From contig JAFSNT010000106.1 of assembly GCA_017443295.1 (NCBI GenBank), forward strand, positions 1 through 54,646: 54,646 nt of DNA. The letters run 5' to 3'. The notes under the pieces are model-generated. The model saw only the letters and a program-made list of their open reading frames with translations. It was not told the DNA's origin and did no database searches. The position numbers and the translations under genes are program-made. The stretch's first letter is position 1. The number at the start of each line of letters is the position of its first letter. The stretch comes from Clostridia bacterium. Lineage in GTDB: Bacteria; Bacillota; Clostridia; Christensenellales; Aristaeellaceae. Shown here in pieces: positions 1 to 8,164 of this stretch.

Positions 1-92
1 CTGGCCTTTTTTAATTTGGCTATTTTCGTCCTCTATGCCCTAAAACCCCAATATTCACTCGTTTCTCATAGTAACGTCTACTATTCTCACAC

Positions 93-125
93 TAACGTCC
101 ACGGCTTTTCCCACTGTGGACGTTA
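93..125. promoter_or_regulatory. Inverted repeat, possible operator
   Basis: A perfect 10-bp inverted repeat, TAACGTCCAC (93-102) and GTGGACGTTA (116-125), is separated by 13 nt. A third TAACGTC copy lies at 72-78. No T-run follows, so a terminator is unlikely. It sits about 40 bp upstream of the promoter of the SDR/ligase operon, so an operator or activator site is the simplest reading. The binding protein is unknown. Confidence 0.4.
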
Positions 126-161
126 CTCTGGGAATTTACGCTGCATTTTTTTTGCATTTAT

Positions 162-190
162 TTGCATTTCAGGGGAAAATGGCGTATAAT
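162..190 (+). promoter_or_regulatory. Sigma-A type promoter of the SDR/ligase operon
   Basis: TTGCAT (162-167), a 17-nt spacer and TATAAT (185-190) predict a transcript start near 197. This leaves a leader of about 88 nt before the GTG start of the SDR gene. TTTGCATTT-like words are repeated just upstream (around 143-169). Confidence 0.65.
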
Positions 191-284
191 TAACAAGATT
201 CTGCCTTGATGACTAAGAATTGCGGGGTAGAACGAAAAAACGGGAGAAAACCTTCCGTTTTGCGGGGGAGAGGAGGCCGGACAC

Positions 285-1127
285 GTGCCGCAAGTGGTAT
301 GGATCACCGGGGCTTCCAGCGGCCTGGGCCTGCATACGGCGCAGGCGCTGGCAAAGAGCGGGTTCACCGTGATCGCCGGGGCGCGTTCCTTCGGAAAGGG
401 CAAAAGCGTGCCTGGATGCACGTGCCTTCCCCTGGACGTGACCGACGCGGACAGCATCGGCGCTTTCGTTCAGGAAGCGCTGAAAATCAGCGGCCCGCCG
501 GACGCCCTGGTGAACTGTGCGGGGATGCTGATTTTAGGCCCCTGCGAAAGCTATCCCCTTTCCGAACTGCGCCAGGTGATGGAAACCAACTTTTTCGGCC
601 AGGCGGCCATGATTTCCGCCGTGCTGCCCCTGATGCGGGCGAACGGACACGGGCGCGTCGTGAATTTTTCCTCCATCAACGGCTTGCTGGGCATTCCCTT
701 CGAGGGGGCGTATACCGCCAGCAAGCACGCGGTGGAAGGGTACAGCGAGTGTCTGGCCCTGGAGGTCAAGCCCTTCGGCGTGGAAGTGATGCTGGTGGAA
801 CCGGGGGATCACCGCGGCGGCAGCGCCGCCTACCGGCGCCATTCCAAGGGCATGACTGACGCTTCCCCCTACAAGGCCGATTTTGACAGCGGCACGGCGG
901 CCATCGCCCGGGACGAGGCAGGCGGCTCCGACCCGGATATCTTGGGCCGGAAGATCGCCAAGGCACTGAAAAAGAAGCGCCTGCCCCGCCGCCTGCGGGT
1001 GGCGAAATTCGATCAGCATTTGGCGGTGATCCTGCACGACGTGCTGCCCGCCCGGCTGTTTGACTGGATTTTGCGGGATTATTACTGCAAAACTTCCCAA
1101 GAGAAGAATCGAGGAAAAGGAACATGA
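285..1127 (+). CDS. Short-chain dehydrogenase/reductase, possible 3-keto-sphinganine-type reductase
   Basis: A 280-residue classical SDR that probably reduces a ketone with NAD(P)H. Visible features are the dinucleotide motif TGASSGLG (residues 8-15), an NCAG motif, the catalytic serine region (NFSSI) and the YTASK active-site motif with Tyr and Lys. The GTG start is chosen because GAGGAGG lies 8 nt upstream and the Rossmann motif begins 7 residues later. Its stop overlaps the next start (ATGA), so the two are translationally coupled. The partner makes an alpha-amino ketone by homology, so the likely substrate is that 3-keto product, as with ketosphinganine reductase. This is inferred from context. 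The SDR fold is secure, the substrate is not. Confidence 0.85.
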   Translation: MPQVVWITGASSGLGLHTAQALAKSGFTVIAGARSFGKGKSVPGCTCLPLDVTDADSIGAFVQEALKISGPPDALVNCAGMLILGPCESYPLSELRQVMETNFFGQAAMISAVLPLMRANGHGRVVNFSSINGLLGIPFEGAYTASKHAVEGYSECLALEVKPFGVEVMLVEPGDHRGGSAAYRRHSKGMTDASPYKADFDSGTAAIARDEAGGSDPDILGRKIAKALKKKRLPRRLRVAKFDQHLAVILHDVLPARLFDWILRDYYCKTSQEKNRGKGT

Positions 1128-4100
1128 GCGAGGTACTCGCCCGCAGCAATCAATTGCGGGAGGATATGACCCTTCAAAACCTGTTTGAAATCATCACCGG
1201 GGACGAAGACCGGATCGCGGCCCGGTATTTGGAGGGCGGCGAGGAAAAAACCATCTCCTACCGGGAATACCGCGCCCGCACCTTCGCCTGCGCTTTTATG
1301 CTGCAAAACGTGCTGGGCGAAAAGGCTCGGGGCAGGTTCGTGGGCATCCAATTGGATACCAGCCCGGAATGGTTTTATCTGTTCTGGGGCGTGATCGCCG
1401 CGGGCTATAACGCGGTGCTGATGGATTTTACCCTGAGCGACGAAATGACCGCCTACATCCTGCGGCAGGCCGGGGCCGTGGCCCTGATCGGCAAAACGCC
1501 CCGGAATTTGAACAGCGACGTGCGCCAGTTCACCGTGAAGCAATTGGCCATGGCCCAGCCGGTTTCCGCTTTCAAGCCCGATTTCGGCCATATGGTGGCC
1601 CTTTGTACCTCCGGCACCACCGATACCAGCCGGGTATTCGTGTACAACGAGGCGGCGGTGTGCAGCCAGGTACTCAACGCGGAAATGCTGTACAAGGCCA
1701 ACAAGCGCATCATCTGCGACGAACCCCGGCGGCAGCTGGCTTTCCTGCCCTATCACCATATTTTCGGGTTCATGGTGTGCCTGCAGTGGATTCATTTTCT
1801 GGGCTACGAAACGGTGTATTTGCAGAACCGCAGCCCCCAGTGCATTCAGGAAACGGCCCGGCGCTTCAAGATCACCCATCTCATGGCCGTGCCCCTGCTG
1901 GCCAATAACCTGTGCGTGGCGCTGAACAAGCAGGTGGCCAAGCAGAGCCGCCTAAAGCGCGCGGGCTTCAAAACCCTGCGGGGCCTGTCCCTGGCCCTGC
2001 AAAGCGTGGCCCCCGGCTTCGGCCTGGACTTTGCCCGGAACGTGCTGTTCAAATCTATTACGGAGCAGATGCTCGGCAGCGACGTGCGCTGCATCATCTT
2101 AGGCGGAAGCCATACCCCCAAGGAGCATATGCGCACCCTGTCCGCCCTGGGTTATTTCACCGTGTCCGGCTTCGGCATGACCGAAACGGGCGTTACATCG
2201 GTTGAAACCAACATGAACGTGATCACCCGCACCTCCGGCAGCGTGGGGCGGCCCCTGGCCAGCGCCGAATACCGGGTGCAGAGCGACGGGGAAAAGAGCA
2301 ACCGGGGCGAGATGTACATCCGGGGCAACACCCTGCACACGGGCCGGCTGGTGGAGGGCAAAATTCTGCCCCCCGCCTTGGACGACGAGGGCTGGTTCCG
2401 CACCGGCGACGTGGTGCGCCTGGAAAAGGGCAGCCGCATGTACGTGGAAGGCCGCGCCAAGGACGTGATCATCAACGAATCCGGCGAAAACGTGTACCCC
2501 GACGAGATCGAGGACGCTTTCGGCGTGCTGGAAGGCGTGGAGCAGTTCTGCGTGCTGGGCGTGAAGGCCCAGAAAAAAGGCGAAAAGCAGGAGAAAGGTT
2601 TCCTGTCGCATTTGCCCTTGCCGCATCTGCCCGGAAAAAATAAGGGCGTGGTGGACTACGAGGACATCACCCTGGTCATCAACGTGGGCCAGCATTACCG
2701 GGACGACGAGTACATTTCCGGCCTCATGGCCCAGGTGCGCCGCGTGAACGCGGGCCTGCCCGCCTTAAAGCGGGTGAACCGGGTGCTGGCCACCTCCGAA
2801 AAGTTCCAGACGGCGGGCGGCATCAAGGTGAAGCGCTTAGCCCTGAAAAAGCAGATCGAGGAAAAGAAGCTGGCCTACCGGGATATCGATTTCAACCGCC
2901 GGGACGAAACCGCCGCCGAGGAAAACAAACCCCTGGTGCAGGAGGAAAACACCCCCTCCGATCTGCAGTTGGAGGAAATCAAGCAGAAGGTGCGGCTGGT
3001 GTACGCCGAAACCTTGAACGTGACGCCCGACCAGATCAAGGACGACGCCCACTTTATCGACGAATTGGGCGGCGACAGTTTACAGGTTTTAGGCATGAGC
3101 CTGAAAATCGAGGAACAGTTCAACGTGCTGATCCCCACCGAGGAATATGGCAAGTGCACCACGGTGAACGATTTAAGCGCCCTGCTGTACGCCAAGGTCC
3201 GCGGCGACGTGGCCTATGAAAGCGCGGGCGAGGAAAGCGGGGAACCGGTCACGCCCATCACCCGCTTTGAGGACGCCCCGGAATATTTGGCTTTTGAAAA
3301 GCGCTGGCAGTCCTTGATGGGCGAGGGGCAGGAAAACCCCTATTTCGTGGCCCACGATTCCCCCCTGCTGGATAAGAGCTTTGTGGACAACCAATGGATG
3401 CTGGATTTCGGCAGCTACAACTACGTGGGCATGAGCGGCCGGGAGGAAACCAAGGCCGCCGCCAAAGCCGCCATTGACAAGTACGGCACCTCCGCCTCCG
3501 GCAGCCGGCTGCTTGCGGGAGAAAAGACCCTGCATAAAGAGCTGGAAGCAGAGATCGCCAAGTGGAAGCACACGGAAGACGCTCTGGTGCTGGTGGGCGG
3601 ACATTCCACCAACGTGACCTGCGTGGGCAACTTCTGCGGCAAGGGCGACCTGATCGTTTACGACGCCATCGCCCACAATTCCATCGAGCAGGGCTGCCGC
3701 CTCTCCCAGGCCACGGCCAAGCCCTTCCCTCACAGCGACGTGAAGGCCCTGGAAAGCATTTTACGCAACCAGCGCCACAAGTTCGGCAAGGTGCTGATCG
3801 TCATTGAGGGCGCGTATTCCATGGACGGCGATATCGCCCCCGTGCCCGAATTCGTGGCCCTGAAAAAGAAGTACGGCTGCTTCCTCATGGTGGACGAGGC
3901 CCATTCTGCCTGCGTCATCGGCAAAACCGGCGGCGGCGTGGACGAATACTTCGGCCTGGCCCCCGACGATATTGATATCAAGTACGGCACGCTGTCCAAG
4001 GGCCTTGGCACCTGCGGCGGCTATCTGGCCGGTAAGCGATCCCTCATCGAATACCTGCGCTACAACCTGCCCGGCTTCGTGTTCTCCGTGGGCATTTCCC

Positions 4101-4471
4101 CGCCCCTGGCCGCCGCCAGCTTAGAGGCCATCCGCCTGCTGCAGAAGGACCCCTCCATCATGGAGCGCCTGCGCCGCAATATCAAGTGCTTCTACGAGGA
4201 AGCCCACAAGCGGCACATGAACACCTGCCTGGCCGGGGAAACGGCCATCCTGCCCATTTTGGTGGGCCGGGACGAGGACGCCTGGGAGCTAAGCAACCGC
4301 CTGCGCAAAAAGGGCGTCATCGTGCCCCCTGCCGTGTACCCCGCCGTGCCCAAAAACAAAGCCCGCCTGCGCTTCTGCGTGATCTCCGAGCATAAGCCCG
4401 AGCAGATCGTGGAAGCCCTGGACAAGCTGCTGGAATGCGCCAAGGAAGCGGGTATTCAATTGCCCGAATAA
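1124..4471 (+). CDS. Acyl-AMP ligase / ACP / alpha-oxoamine synthase fusion
   Basis: A 1,115-residue three-module enzyme. Residues about 1-600 form an ANL-superfamily acyl-activating domain (TSGTTDTSR phosphate loop, GMTETG, later GWFRTGD and KDVIINESGENVYP), with an unusual Lys/Pro-rich insert near residues 482-505. Residues about 625-690 form an acyl carrier domain with the phosphopantetheine serine in GGDSLQ. Residues about 710-1110 form a PLP-dependent alpha-oxoamine synthase (GSRLLAG, VDEAHS, PLP lysine in TLSKGLG), the family of serine palmitoyltransferase, KBL and BioF. The layout implies that a fatty acid is adenylated, loaded on the carrier and condensed with an amino acid with loss of CO2. 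In known bacterial sphingolipid pathways the ligase, ACP and SPT are separate proteins. Whether the amino acid is serine, glycine or alanine cannot be read from the sequence. Confidence 0.85.
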   Translation: MSEVLARSNQLREDMTLQNLFEIITGDEDRIAARYLEGGEEKTISYREYRARTFACAFMLQNVLGEKARGRFVGIQLDTSPEWFYLFWGVIAAGYNAVLMDFTLSDEMTAYILRQAGAVALIGKTPRNLNSDVRQFTVKQLAMAQPVSAFKPDFGHMVALCTSGTTDTSRVFVYNEAAVCSQVLNAEMLYKANKRIICDEPRRQLAFLPYHHIFGFMVCLQWIHFLGYETVYLQNRSPQCIQETARRFKITHLMAVPLLANNLCVALNKQVAKQSRLKRAGFKTLRGLSLALQSVAPGFGLDFARNVLFKSITEQMLGSDVRCIILGGSHTPKEHMRTLSALGYFTVSGFGMTETGVTSVETNMNVITRTSGSVGRPLASAEYRVQSDGEKSNRGEMYIRGNTLHTGRLVEGKILPPALDDEGWFRTGDVVRLEKGSRMYVEGRAKDVIINESGENVYPDEIEDAFGVLEGVEQFCVLGVKAQKKGEKQEKGFLSHLPLPHLPGKNKGVVDYEDITLVINVGQHYRDDEYISGLMAQVRRVNAGLPALKRVNRVLATSEKFQTAGGIKVKRLALKKQIEEKKLAYRDIDFNRRDETAAEENKPLVQEENTPSDLQLEEIKQKVRLVYAETLNVTPDQIKDDAHFIDELGGDSLQVLGMSLKIEEQFNVLIPTEEYGKCTTVNDLSALLYAKVRGDVAYESAGEESGEPVTPITRFEDAPEYLAFEKRWQSLMGEGQENPYFVAHDSPLLDKSFVDNQWMLDFGSYNYVGMSGREETKAAAKAAIDKYGTSASGSRLLAGEKTLHKELEAEIAKWKHTEDALVLVGGHSTNVTCVGNFCGKGDLIVYDAIAHNSIEQGCRLSQATAKPFPHSDVKALESILRNQRHKFGKVLIVIEGAYSMDGDIAPVPEFVALKKKYGCFLMVDEAHSACVIGKTGGGVDEYFGLAPDDIDIKYGTLSKGLGTCGGYLAGKRSLIEYLRYNLPGFVFSVGISPPLAAASLEAIRLLQKDPSIMERLRRNIKCFYEEAHKRHMNTCLAGETAILPILVGRDEDAWELSNRLRKKGVIVPPAVYPAVPKNKARLRFCVISEHKPEQIVEALDKLLECAKEAGIQLPE

Positions 4472-4476
4472 TAACG

Positions 4477-4514
4477 AAACCGTCCCGGCCTGGATTCGGC
4501 GGGGACGGTTTTTC
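4477..4514 (+). terminator. Terminator of the lipid-type operon
   Basis: Stem AAACCGTCCC (4477-4486) pairs with GGGACGGTTT (4502-4511), followed by further Ts. It lies between two converging genes and may work weakly for the minus-strand hicB transcript as well. Confidence 0.8.
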
Positions 4515-4516
4515 TC

Positions 4517-4918
4517 TTACGTGGCGTGAAGGTAGCTTTTCAACCCATCCTGCAATACCTGGGAGAAATTCACCTGGGCCGCTTCCGCTTCGGCGTTCAG
4601 CCAGGCGGGAAGGGTGAGCGTTTTCTTGACGACCCGGTTGTTCAGCCGGTCGCGCACGGCGGGCATGAACACATCCACCATGACCACCACAGCGCCGTCC
4701 TCCGGGTGCAGCTGATGAATGGGGGTGGGGGAGGGGATTTTGTCACCGTCCTGCTCCATGCCGTACAGGTGCAGGCCCAGCGCTTCCCGCGCGTTTTGAA
4801 ACGCTTCGTCCTCCGAATGGGCGCAGGGCAGGCAGCCGGGCAGATCGGGAAATTCGATGGAAATGCCGTCTGGGTCAAAGTAAAAGAAAGCGGGATAATG
4901 GTACATGGCCTGAAACAT
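4517..4918 (-). CDS. hicB: HicB family antitoxin
   Basis: A 133-residue protein with an N-terminal HicB fold (the phrase FPDLPGCLPCAHSEDEAFQNA is typical) and a C-terminal segment from about residue 95 resembling a ribbon-helix-helix DNA-binding domain (VVKKTLTLPAWLN...). It should bind and neutralise the HicA toxin encoded 36 nt upstream and repress their shared promoter. The start is supported by AAGGAGGT about 7 nt upstream. The order hicA-hicB in one transcript is the classical one. Confidence 0.85.
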   Translation of the reverse strand: MFQAMYHYPAFFYFDPDGISIEFPDLPGCLPCAHSEDEAFQNAREALGLHLYGMEQDGDKIPSPTPIHQLHPEDGAVVVMVDVFMPAVRDRLNNRVVKKTLTLPAWLNAEAEAAQVNFSQVLQDGLKSYLHAT

Positions 4919-4954
4919 ACTGAAACCTCCTTATAAAACGCGGCAAATCGGGAA

Positions 4955-5152
4955 TCAGGGAAAAACGACTCCGGCCTGCTTTGCGATGCTGTCCAGCGTC
5001 CGGCGCGGAATGTCCTTTACCGGGTGCGTGACCGTTACTTTTCCCGGCTTTTCGGGATGCTTGAACTGGTGATGATCGCCTTCGCAATTGACCTCAAACC
5101 AGCCGTCATCCTTCAAAATCCGTATCACCTCCCGTGAAGAATAGCTCTTCAC
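4955..5152 (-). CDS. hicA: HicA family mRNA interferase toxin
   Basis: A 65-residue basic protein with the HicA double-stranded-RNA-binding-like fold: an N-terminal helix (SREVIRILKDDGW), the GDHHQF segment containing the catalytic-type histidine, and the VTHPVKDIPRRTLDSIAKQAG tail. The GTG start at 5152 is chosen because AGGAGGTGA lies 6 nt upstream. The frame extends much further upstream but without a plausible start. The family cleaves mRNA until held by HicB. The protein looks intact. Confidence 0.85.
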   Translation of the reverse strand: MKSYSSREVIRILKDDGWFEVNCEGDHHQFKHPEKPGKVTVTHPVKDIPRRTLDSIAKQAGVVFP

Positions 5153-5174
5153 AAGATCACCTCCTGATAAGAAG

Positions 5175-5203
5175 ATTATAACACGTATTAAAGCACGTGT
5201 CAA
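5175..5203 (-). promoter_or_regulatory. Consensus hicAB promoter with embedded operator
   Basis: On the minus strand, TTGACA, a 17-nt spacer and TATAAT form a perfect sigma-A promoter. The spacer and -35 edge hold the inverted repeat ACACGT-8-ACGTGT (5181-5186 and 5195-5200), placed where HicB binding would block RNA polymerase. Confidence 0.8.
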
Positions 5204-5297
5204 CACAACCTTTATTTGAAAAATTTTCATAATCTGCGGAACAAAACCATCTTGAGAAGCGTCTAAATATATGAAGGGTTTTAAAGGAGGGGTACAG

Positions 5298-7058
5298 GTG
5301 AAACGAACGCTGCTTCTGCTGCTTGTCCTGCTCATGCTTCCCCTATGCGCGCTGGGGGAGGACGTGGACGATGCGGACGATTGGGACTGGCGGGCGGATT
5401 GGGAGGAATACGGGTATTTCGAGTTCTGCGACGTACAGGACGATACGCTGATCATCTTCGAGGGCGTCACGGCCTTGGGGGAGGCCAGAACCAGCTACTG
5501 GGATGACGAACTGGAGAAAGACGTCGAGATCGAGCCGAAGTTCGAGAATGGTCCGAGCTGGTGGATTTACGATGAGGGCGGCGATTTCCATAAGGTTTCC
5601 CTCCCATCCACTTTGCGGTATTTAGGGATGGAATCGTTCAGCGGCTATGATTTTGCGGAATTTACCCTGCCCGCCCAGTTGGAGGTGCTGGAATATATTG
5701 CTTTCTATGCCTGCGACTTTGATGTGCTGCGCATCGAAACCACCCTGCCCATCGAGGATATTCTGGACAGCATGGACAATTGCACGGTCAGGGCCTATGA
5801 AGCGCCGGAGGATCATCCCCTGTACAAAACCGTGGACGGGGTGCTGTTTACCAAGGACGGGAAAACGCTGCTGGCTTATCCGGACCGGCGAACGGAAACC
5901 CATTACGACGTGCCCGCCGGGGTGGAGCGCATCGAAGGCATCCACAATGAATATCTGCAAACCGTTTCCCTGCCCATCGGCTTACAATCCATCGGCGATT
6001 ACGGCTTTTCCGGCTGTGTGCGCCTGCAGTCCATCGCCCTGCCCCTGACGGTAAAGGAAATCGGCAAAGAGGTTTTTTCCGCCTGTGTGTCCCTGGAGCT
6101 GGTCTCCCTGCCGGAGGGCCTGGAAGCGGAAAAGGACGAAAGGGGCTATTGGGAGGAATATTACCCGGACGACGCCCTTTTCCGGGGTGATAACGGCGAT
6201 ACCTTGGGCGGCGAAAGAAGCAGCGGCTGGATTGGCGCGCCGGGCCGGGTGCGGAAAACGGAAAAGGGATACGCGACCCTGTACGAAACCGCGGACGGGA
6301 AATATGCGGGAAAGCTGCTGATGGAAAAACGGATCGTGGACATGGGGCGGTATCGGAACGGCAAAGTGGAAGTGAAGGAACCCCTGATCAACCAATCGCT
6401 GGGGTGGGTCGATCTGGAAGATCTGGAATATCTACCCCGGGAAACGCTGTTCTCTTATGCTGACATTTGGCCGGAGGAAACCCTGGAAGTTTGGTGGAAC
6501 CATATGCCCTATGATTCCAAATGGGACCCCTGGGAAACGAAGATTCCCCTGGAGGGCAGAAGCTACGTTGCCGCCTTTTACGGCCCCTTTGTCCGCTTTA
6601 CCCAGTCATTGAGCTACGCGCGTTTCGCCTGCCGGATCGAGGATGTGACGCTGACCCGGAAGCCGGACGGCACCGGAAACGTGTACGGCGTCGTGTATCG
6701 CCCACGCGCGATGATCGAAGGAGTGCCCCTGCTGGACAGCCCGGACGGCAAGGAGATCAAGACGCTGGCCTTAAAAACAAAGGTCAAGGTGCAGGACATG
6801 GAAGACGAATGGGTACGGGTTTCGGACGGCCAGGACGAAGGCTGGATCGATAAAGGATATCTGCAAAAATCGTATCTAAACGATATTCCGTTGCGAAGCG
6901 CTCCCGGCGGCGAAAAAACAAAAATGCTGATCGGCGGCACCCAGGTGCTGATTCTGGATGAAAAAGAAGGCTGGTATCAGGTGACGGACGGGCGGGATAC
7001 CGGCTGGGTGAAAGAAAATTATGTTATGATCGTACCGGAGGAGGGGGAAGAACAATGA
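5298..7058 (+). CDS. Exported leucine-rich-repeat protein with C-terminal SH3-like domains
   Basis: About 586 residues from the GTG at 5298, which has AAAGGAGG 7 nt upstream. An N-terminal signal peptide (KRTLLLLLVLLMLPLCALG) is followed by an acidic linker. BspA/LRR_5-like leucine-rich repeats (about residues 90-290) show phrases such as LPSTLRYLGMESF, LPIGLQSIGDYGF and LPLTVKEIGKEVF. A region of unknown fold follows. Two bacterial SH3-like repeats (about 475-525 and 530-578) both end in a GW(I/V) motif and probably bind cell wall. The gene overlaps the next by 4 bp (ATGA), so they form an operon. A surface role in binding cell wall or host glycoprotein is plausible. No enzymatic domain is seen. 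Confidence 0.75.
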   Translation: MKRTLLLLLVLLMLPLCALGEDVDDADDWDWRADWEEYGYFEFCDVQDDTLIIFEGVTALGEARTSYWDDELEKDVEIEPKFENGPSWWIYDEGGDFHKVSLPSTLRYLGMESFSGYDFAEFTLPAQLEVLEYIAFYACDFDVLRIETTLPIEDILDSMDNCTVRAYEAPEDHPLYKTVDGVLFTKDGKTLLAYPDRRTETHYDVPAGVERIEGIHNEYLQTVSLPIGLQSIGDYGFSGCVRLQSIALPLTVKEIGKEVFSACVSLELVSLPEGLEAEKDERGYWEEYYPDDALFRGDNGDTLGGERSSGWIGAPGRVRKTEKGYATLYETADGKYAGKLLMEKRIVDMGRYRNGKVEVKEPLINQSLGWVDLEDLEYLPRETLFSYADIWPEETLEVWWNHMPYDSKWDPWETKIPLEGRSYVAAFYGPFVRFTQSLSYARFACRIEDVTLTRKPDGTGNVYGVVYRPRAMIEGVPLLDSPDGKEIKTLALKTKVKVQDMEDEWVRVSDGQDEGWIDKGYLQKSYLNDIPLRSAPGGEKTKMLIGGTQVLILDEKEGWYQVTDGRDTGWVKENYVMIVPEEGEEQ

Positions 7059-8104
7059 AACGGTTGCTTTGTGTGCTGTTGGCTTGTATGATGCTCGCTG
7101 TTCCTGCATGGGCGGAGGAAACGGAAGAAGAAGCGTCCACCGGCTCCTGGAGCCAGATCAACCAGTCCGTAAGCAAGGGGGAGGGCTGGCAGCAGGTGGA
7201 AACGGACGGCAGCTTCCATTTGGGGGAGAAAACGCCCCTGGAAGGGTATGATGACCTGTTTATCTGCGATTGGGGCACCTGGCCCAGCATGGACGGCAGC
7301 ACGGTCTGCGTGCCCCTGGCCATGGAGCTGGCCCGGCAGTGGCTGGGCCTTCCCGAAGGGGACATGAACGGCTTCGTCAATTTTTCCACCACTCCCTACG
7401 CCTACGACCGCCTGACCCAGGGCAAGGCCAACCCCCTGGTGACCATCAAAAGCCAGGGCGTGATGATGGACGATACGCACCCCATTGATCTGGTGCTGGG
7501 CACCTATCCCAACGCCGACGAGCGCAAGGCGGCGGCGGAAGCCGGGGTGGAATTGGTGTACGTGCCCTTCTGCTACGACGCGTTCGTGTTCATGGTGAAC
7601 GATTTGAACCCGGTGGACAGCCTGACGGTTCAGCAGATTCAGGAAATCTACACGGGCCAGCATAAGACCTGGGCGGATTTCGGCGGCGCGGCCCAGCAAT
7701 TGTACGCCTACCAGCGGCCCCACGGCAGCGGCAGCCAGACCGCCATGGAGGAAATGGTGATGCGGGGGCTGGAGATTCAGGAAGCGGAAGCAAACTACAT
7801 TTCCGACGGCATGGCCGACGCGGTGGCGCAGATCGGCAATTACGATAACGGGCCGGGGGCCATCGGGTACAGCTATCTCTACTATGTGAACACCCTGGTG
7901 GAAAACAGCGGCGTCAAGGTGCTGGCCGTCGACGGCGTGGCTCCCACGGACGAAAACCTCCAGTCCGGGGCCTATCCCTTCACCGTGAATTATTACGCCG
8001 TTTACCGCAAGGGAGATAAAAACACGGAAGCCTTCGTCAGCTGGCTGGTGAGCGAGGAAGGCCAAAAAGCCGTGCGGCAGGCGGGCTATGTGACGCTGCA
8101 TTAA
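7055..8104 (+). CDS. Exported PstS-like periplasmic-binding-fold protein
   Basis: A 349-residue protein with a cleavable signal peptide ending in AWA-EE and no lipobox cysteine, so it is released or wall-held rather than lipid-anchored. The body resembles the PBP-like domain of phosphate-binding PstS proteins: GTWPSMDGSTVCVPLAMELA at the start, NDLNPVDSLTVQQIQEIYTG in the middle (PstS-like 'VxxLTxxQlxxIFtG' pattern), and SGSQTAME as the ligand-type loop. No permease or ATPase gene lies nearby, so a standard Pst transporter is not supported. It is coupled to the upstream LRR-SH3 gene. The ligand is unknown. Confidence 0.75.
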   Translation: MKRLLCVLLACMMLAVPAWAEETEEEASTGSWSQINQSVSKGEGWQQVETDGSFHLGEKTPLEGYDDLFICDWGTWPSMDGSTVCVPLAMELARQWLGLPEGDMNGFVNFSTTPYAYDRLTQGKANPLVTIKSQGVMMDDTHPIDLVLGTYPNADERKAAAEAGVELVYVPFCYDAFVFMVNDLNPVDSLTVQQIQEIYTGQHKTWADFGGAAQQLYAYQRPHGSGSQTAMEEMVMRGLEIQEAEANYISDGMADAVAQIGNYDNGPGAIGYSYLYYVNTLVENSGVKVLAVDGVAPTDENLQSGAYPFTVNYYAVYRKGDKNTEAFVSWLVSEEGQKAVRQAGYVTLH

Positions 8105-8114
8105 AGGCAAACAT

Positions 8115-8152
8115 CAAAAAACACGGGGGAAAGCGCATCCCTCGTGTTTTTC
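8115..8152. terminator. Bidirectional terminator
   Basis: A stem of A-rich ACACGGGGG and CCCTCGTGTTTTT lies between the converging PstS-like and DHHW genes. The T-run suits the plus strand, and the A-run makes it usable on the minus strand too. Confidence 0.7.
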
Positions 8153-8164
8153 TGTGAAGTTTTT

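Noticed and set aside
1..70. End of an upstream gene at the window edge
   Set aside because: No frame gives a recognisable C-terminus, and the interval is AT-rich. Nothing could be supported there.
5181..5200. CACGTG in the hicAB promoter as a second recombinase attachment site
   Set aside because: Only the 6-bp core matches. The flanking ATGAC/GTCAT and GTGGG/CCCAC arms are absent, and the repeat is explained by HicB control.
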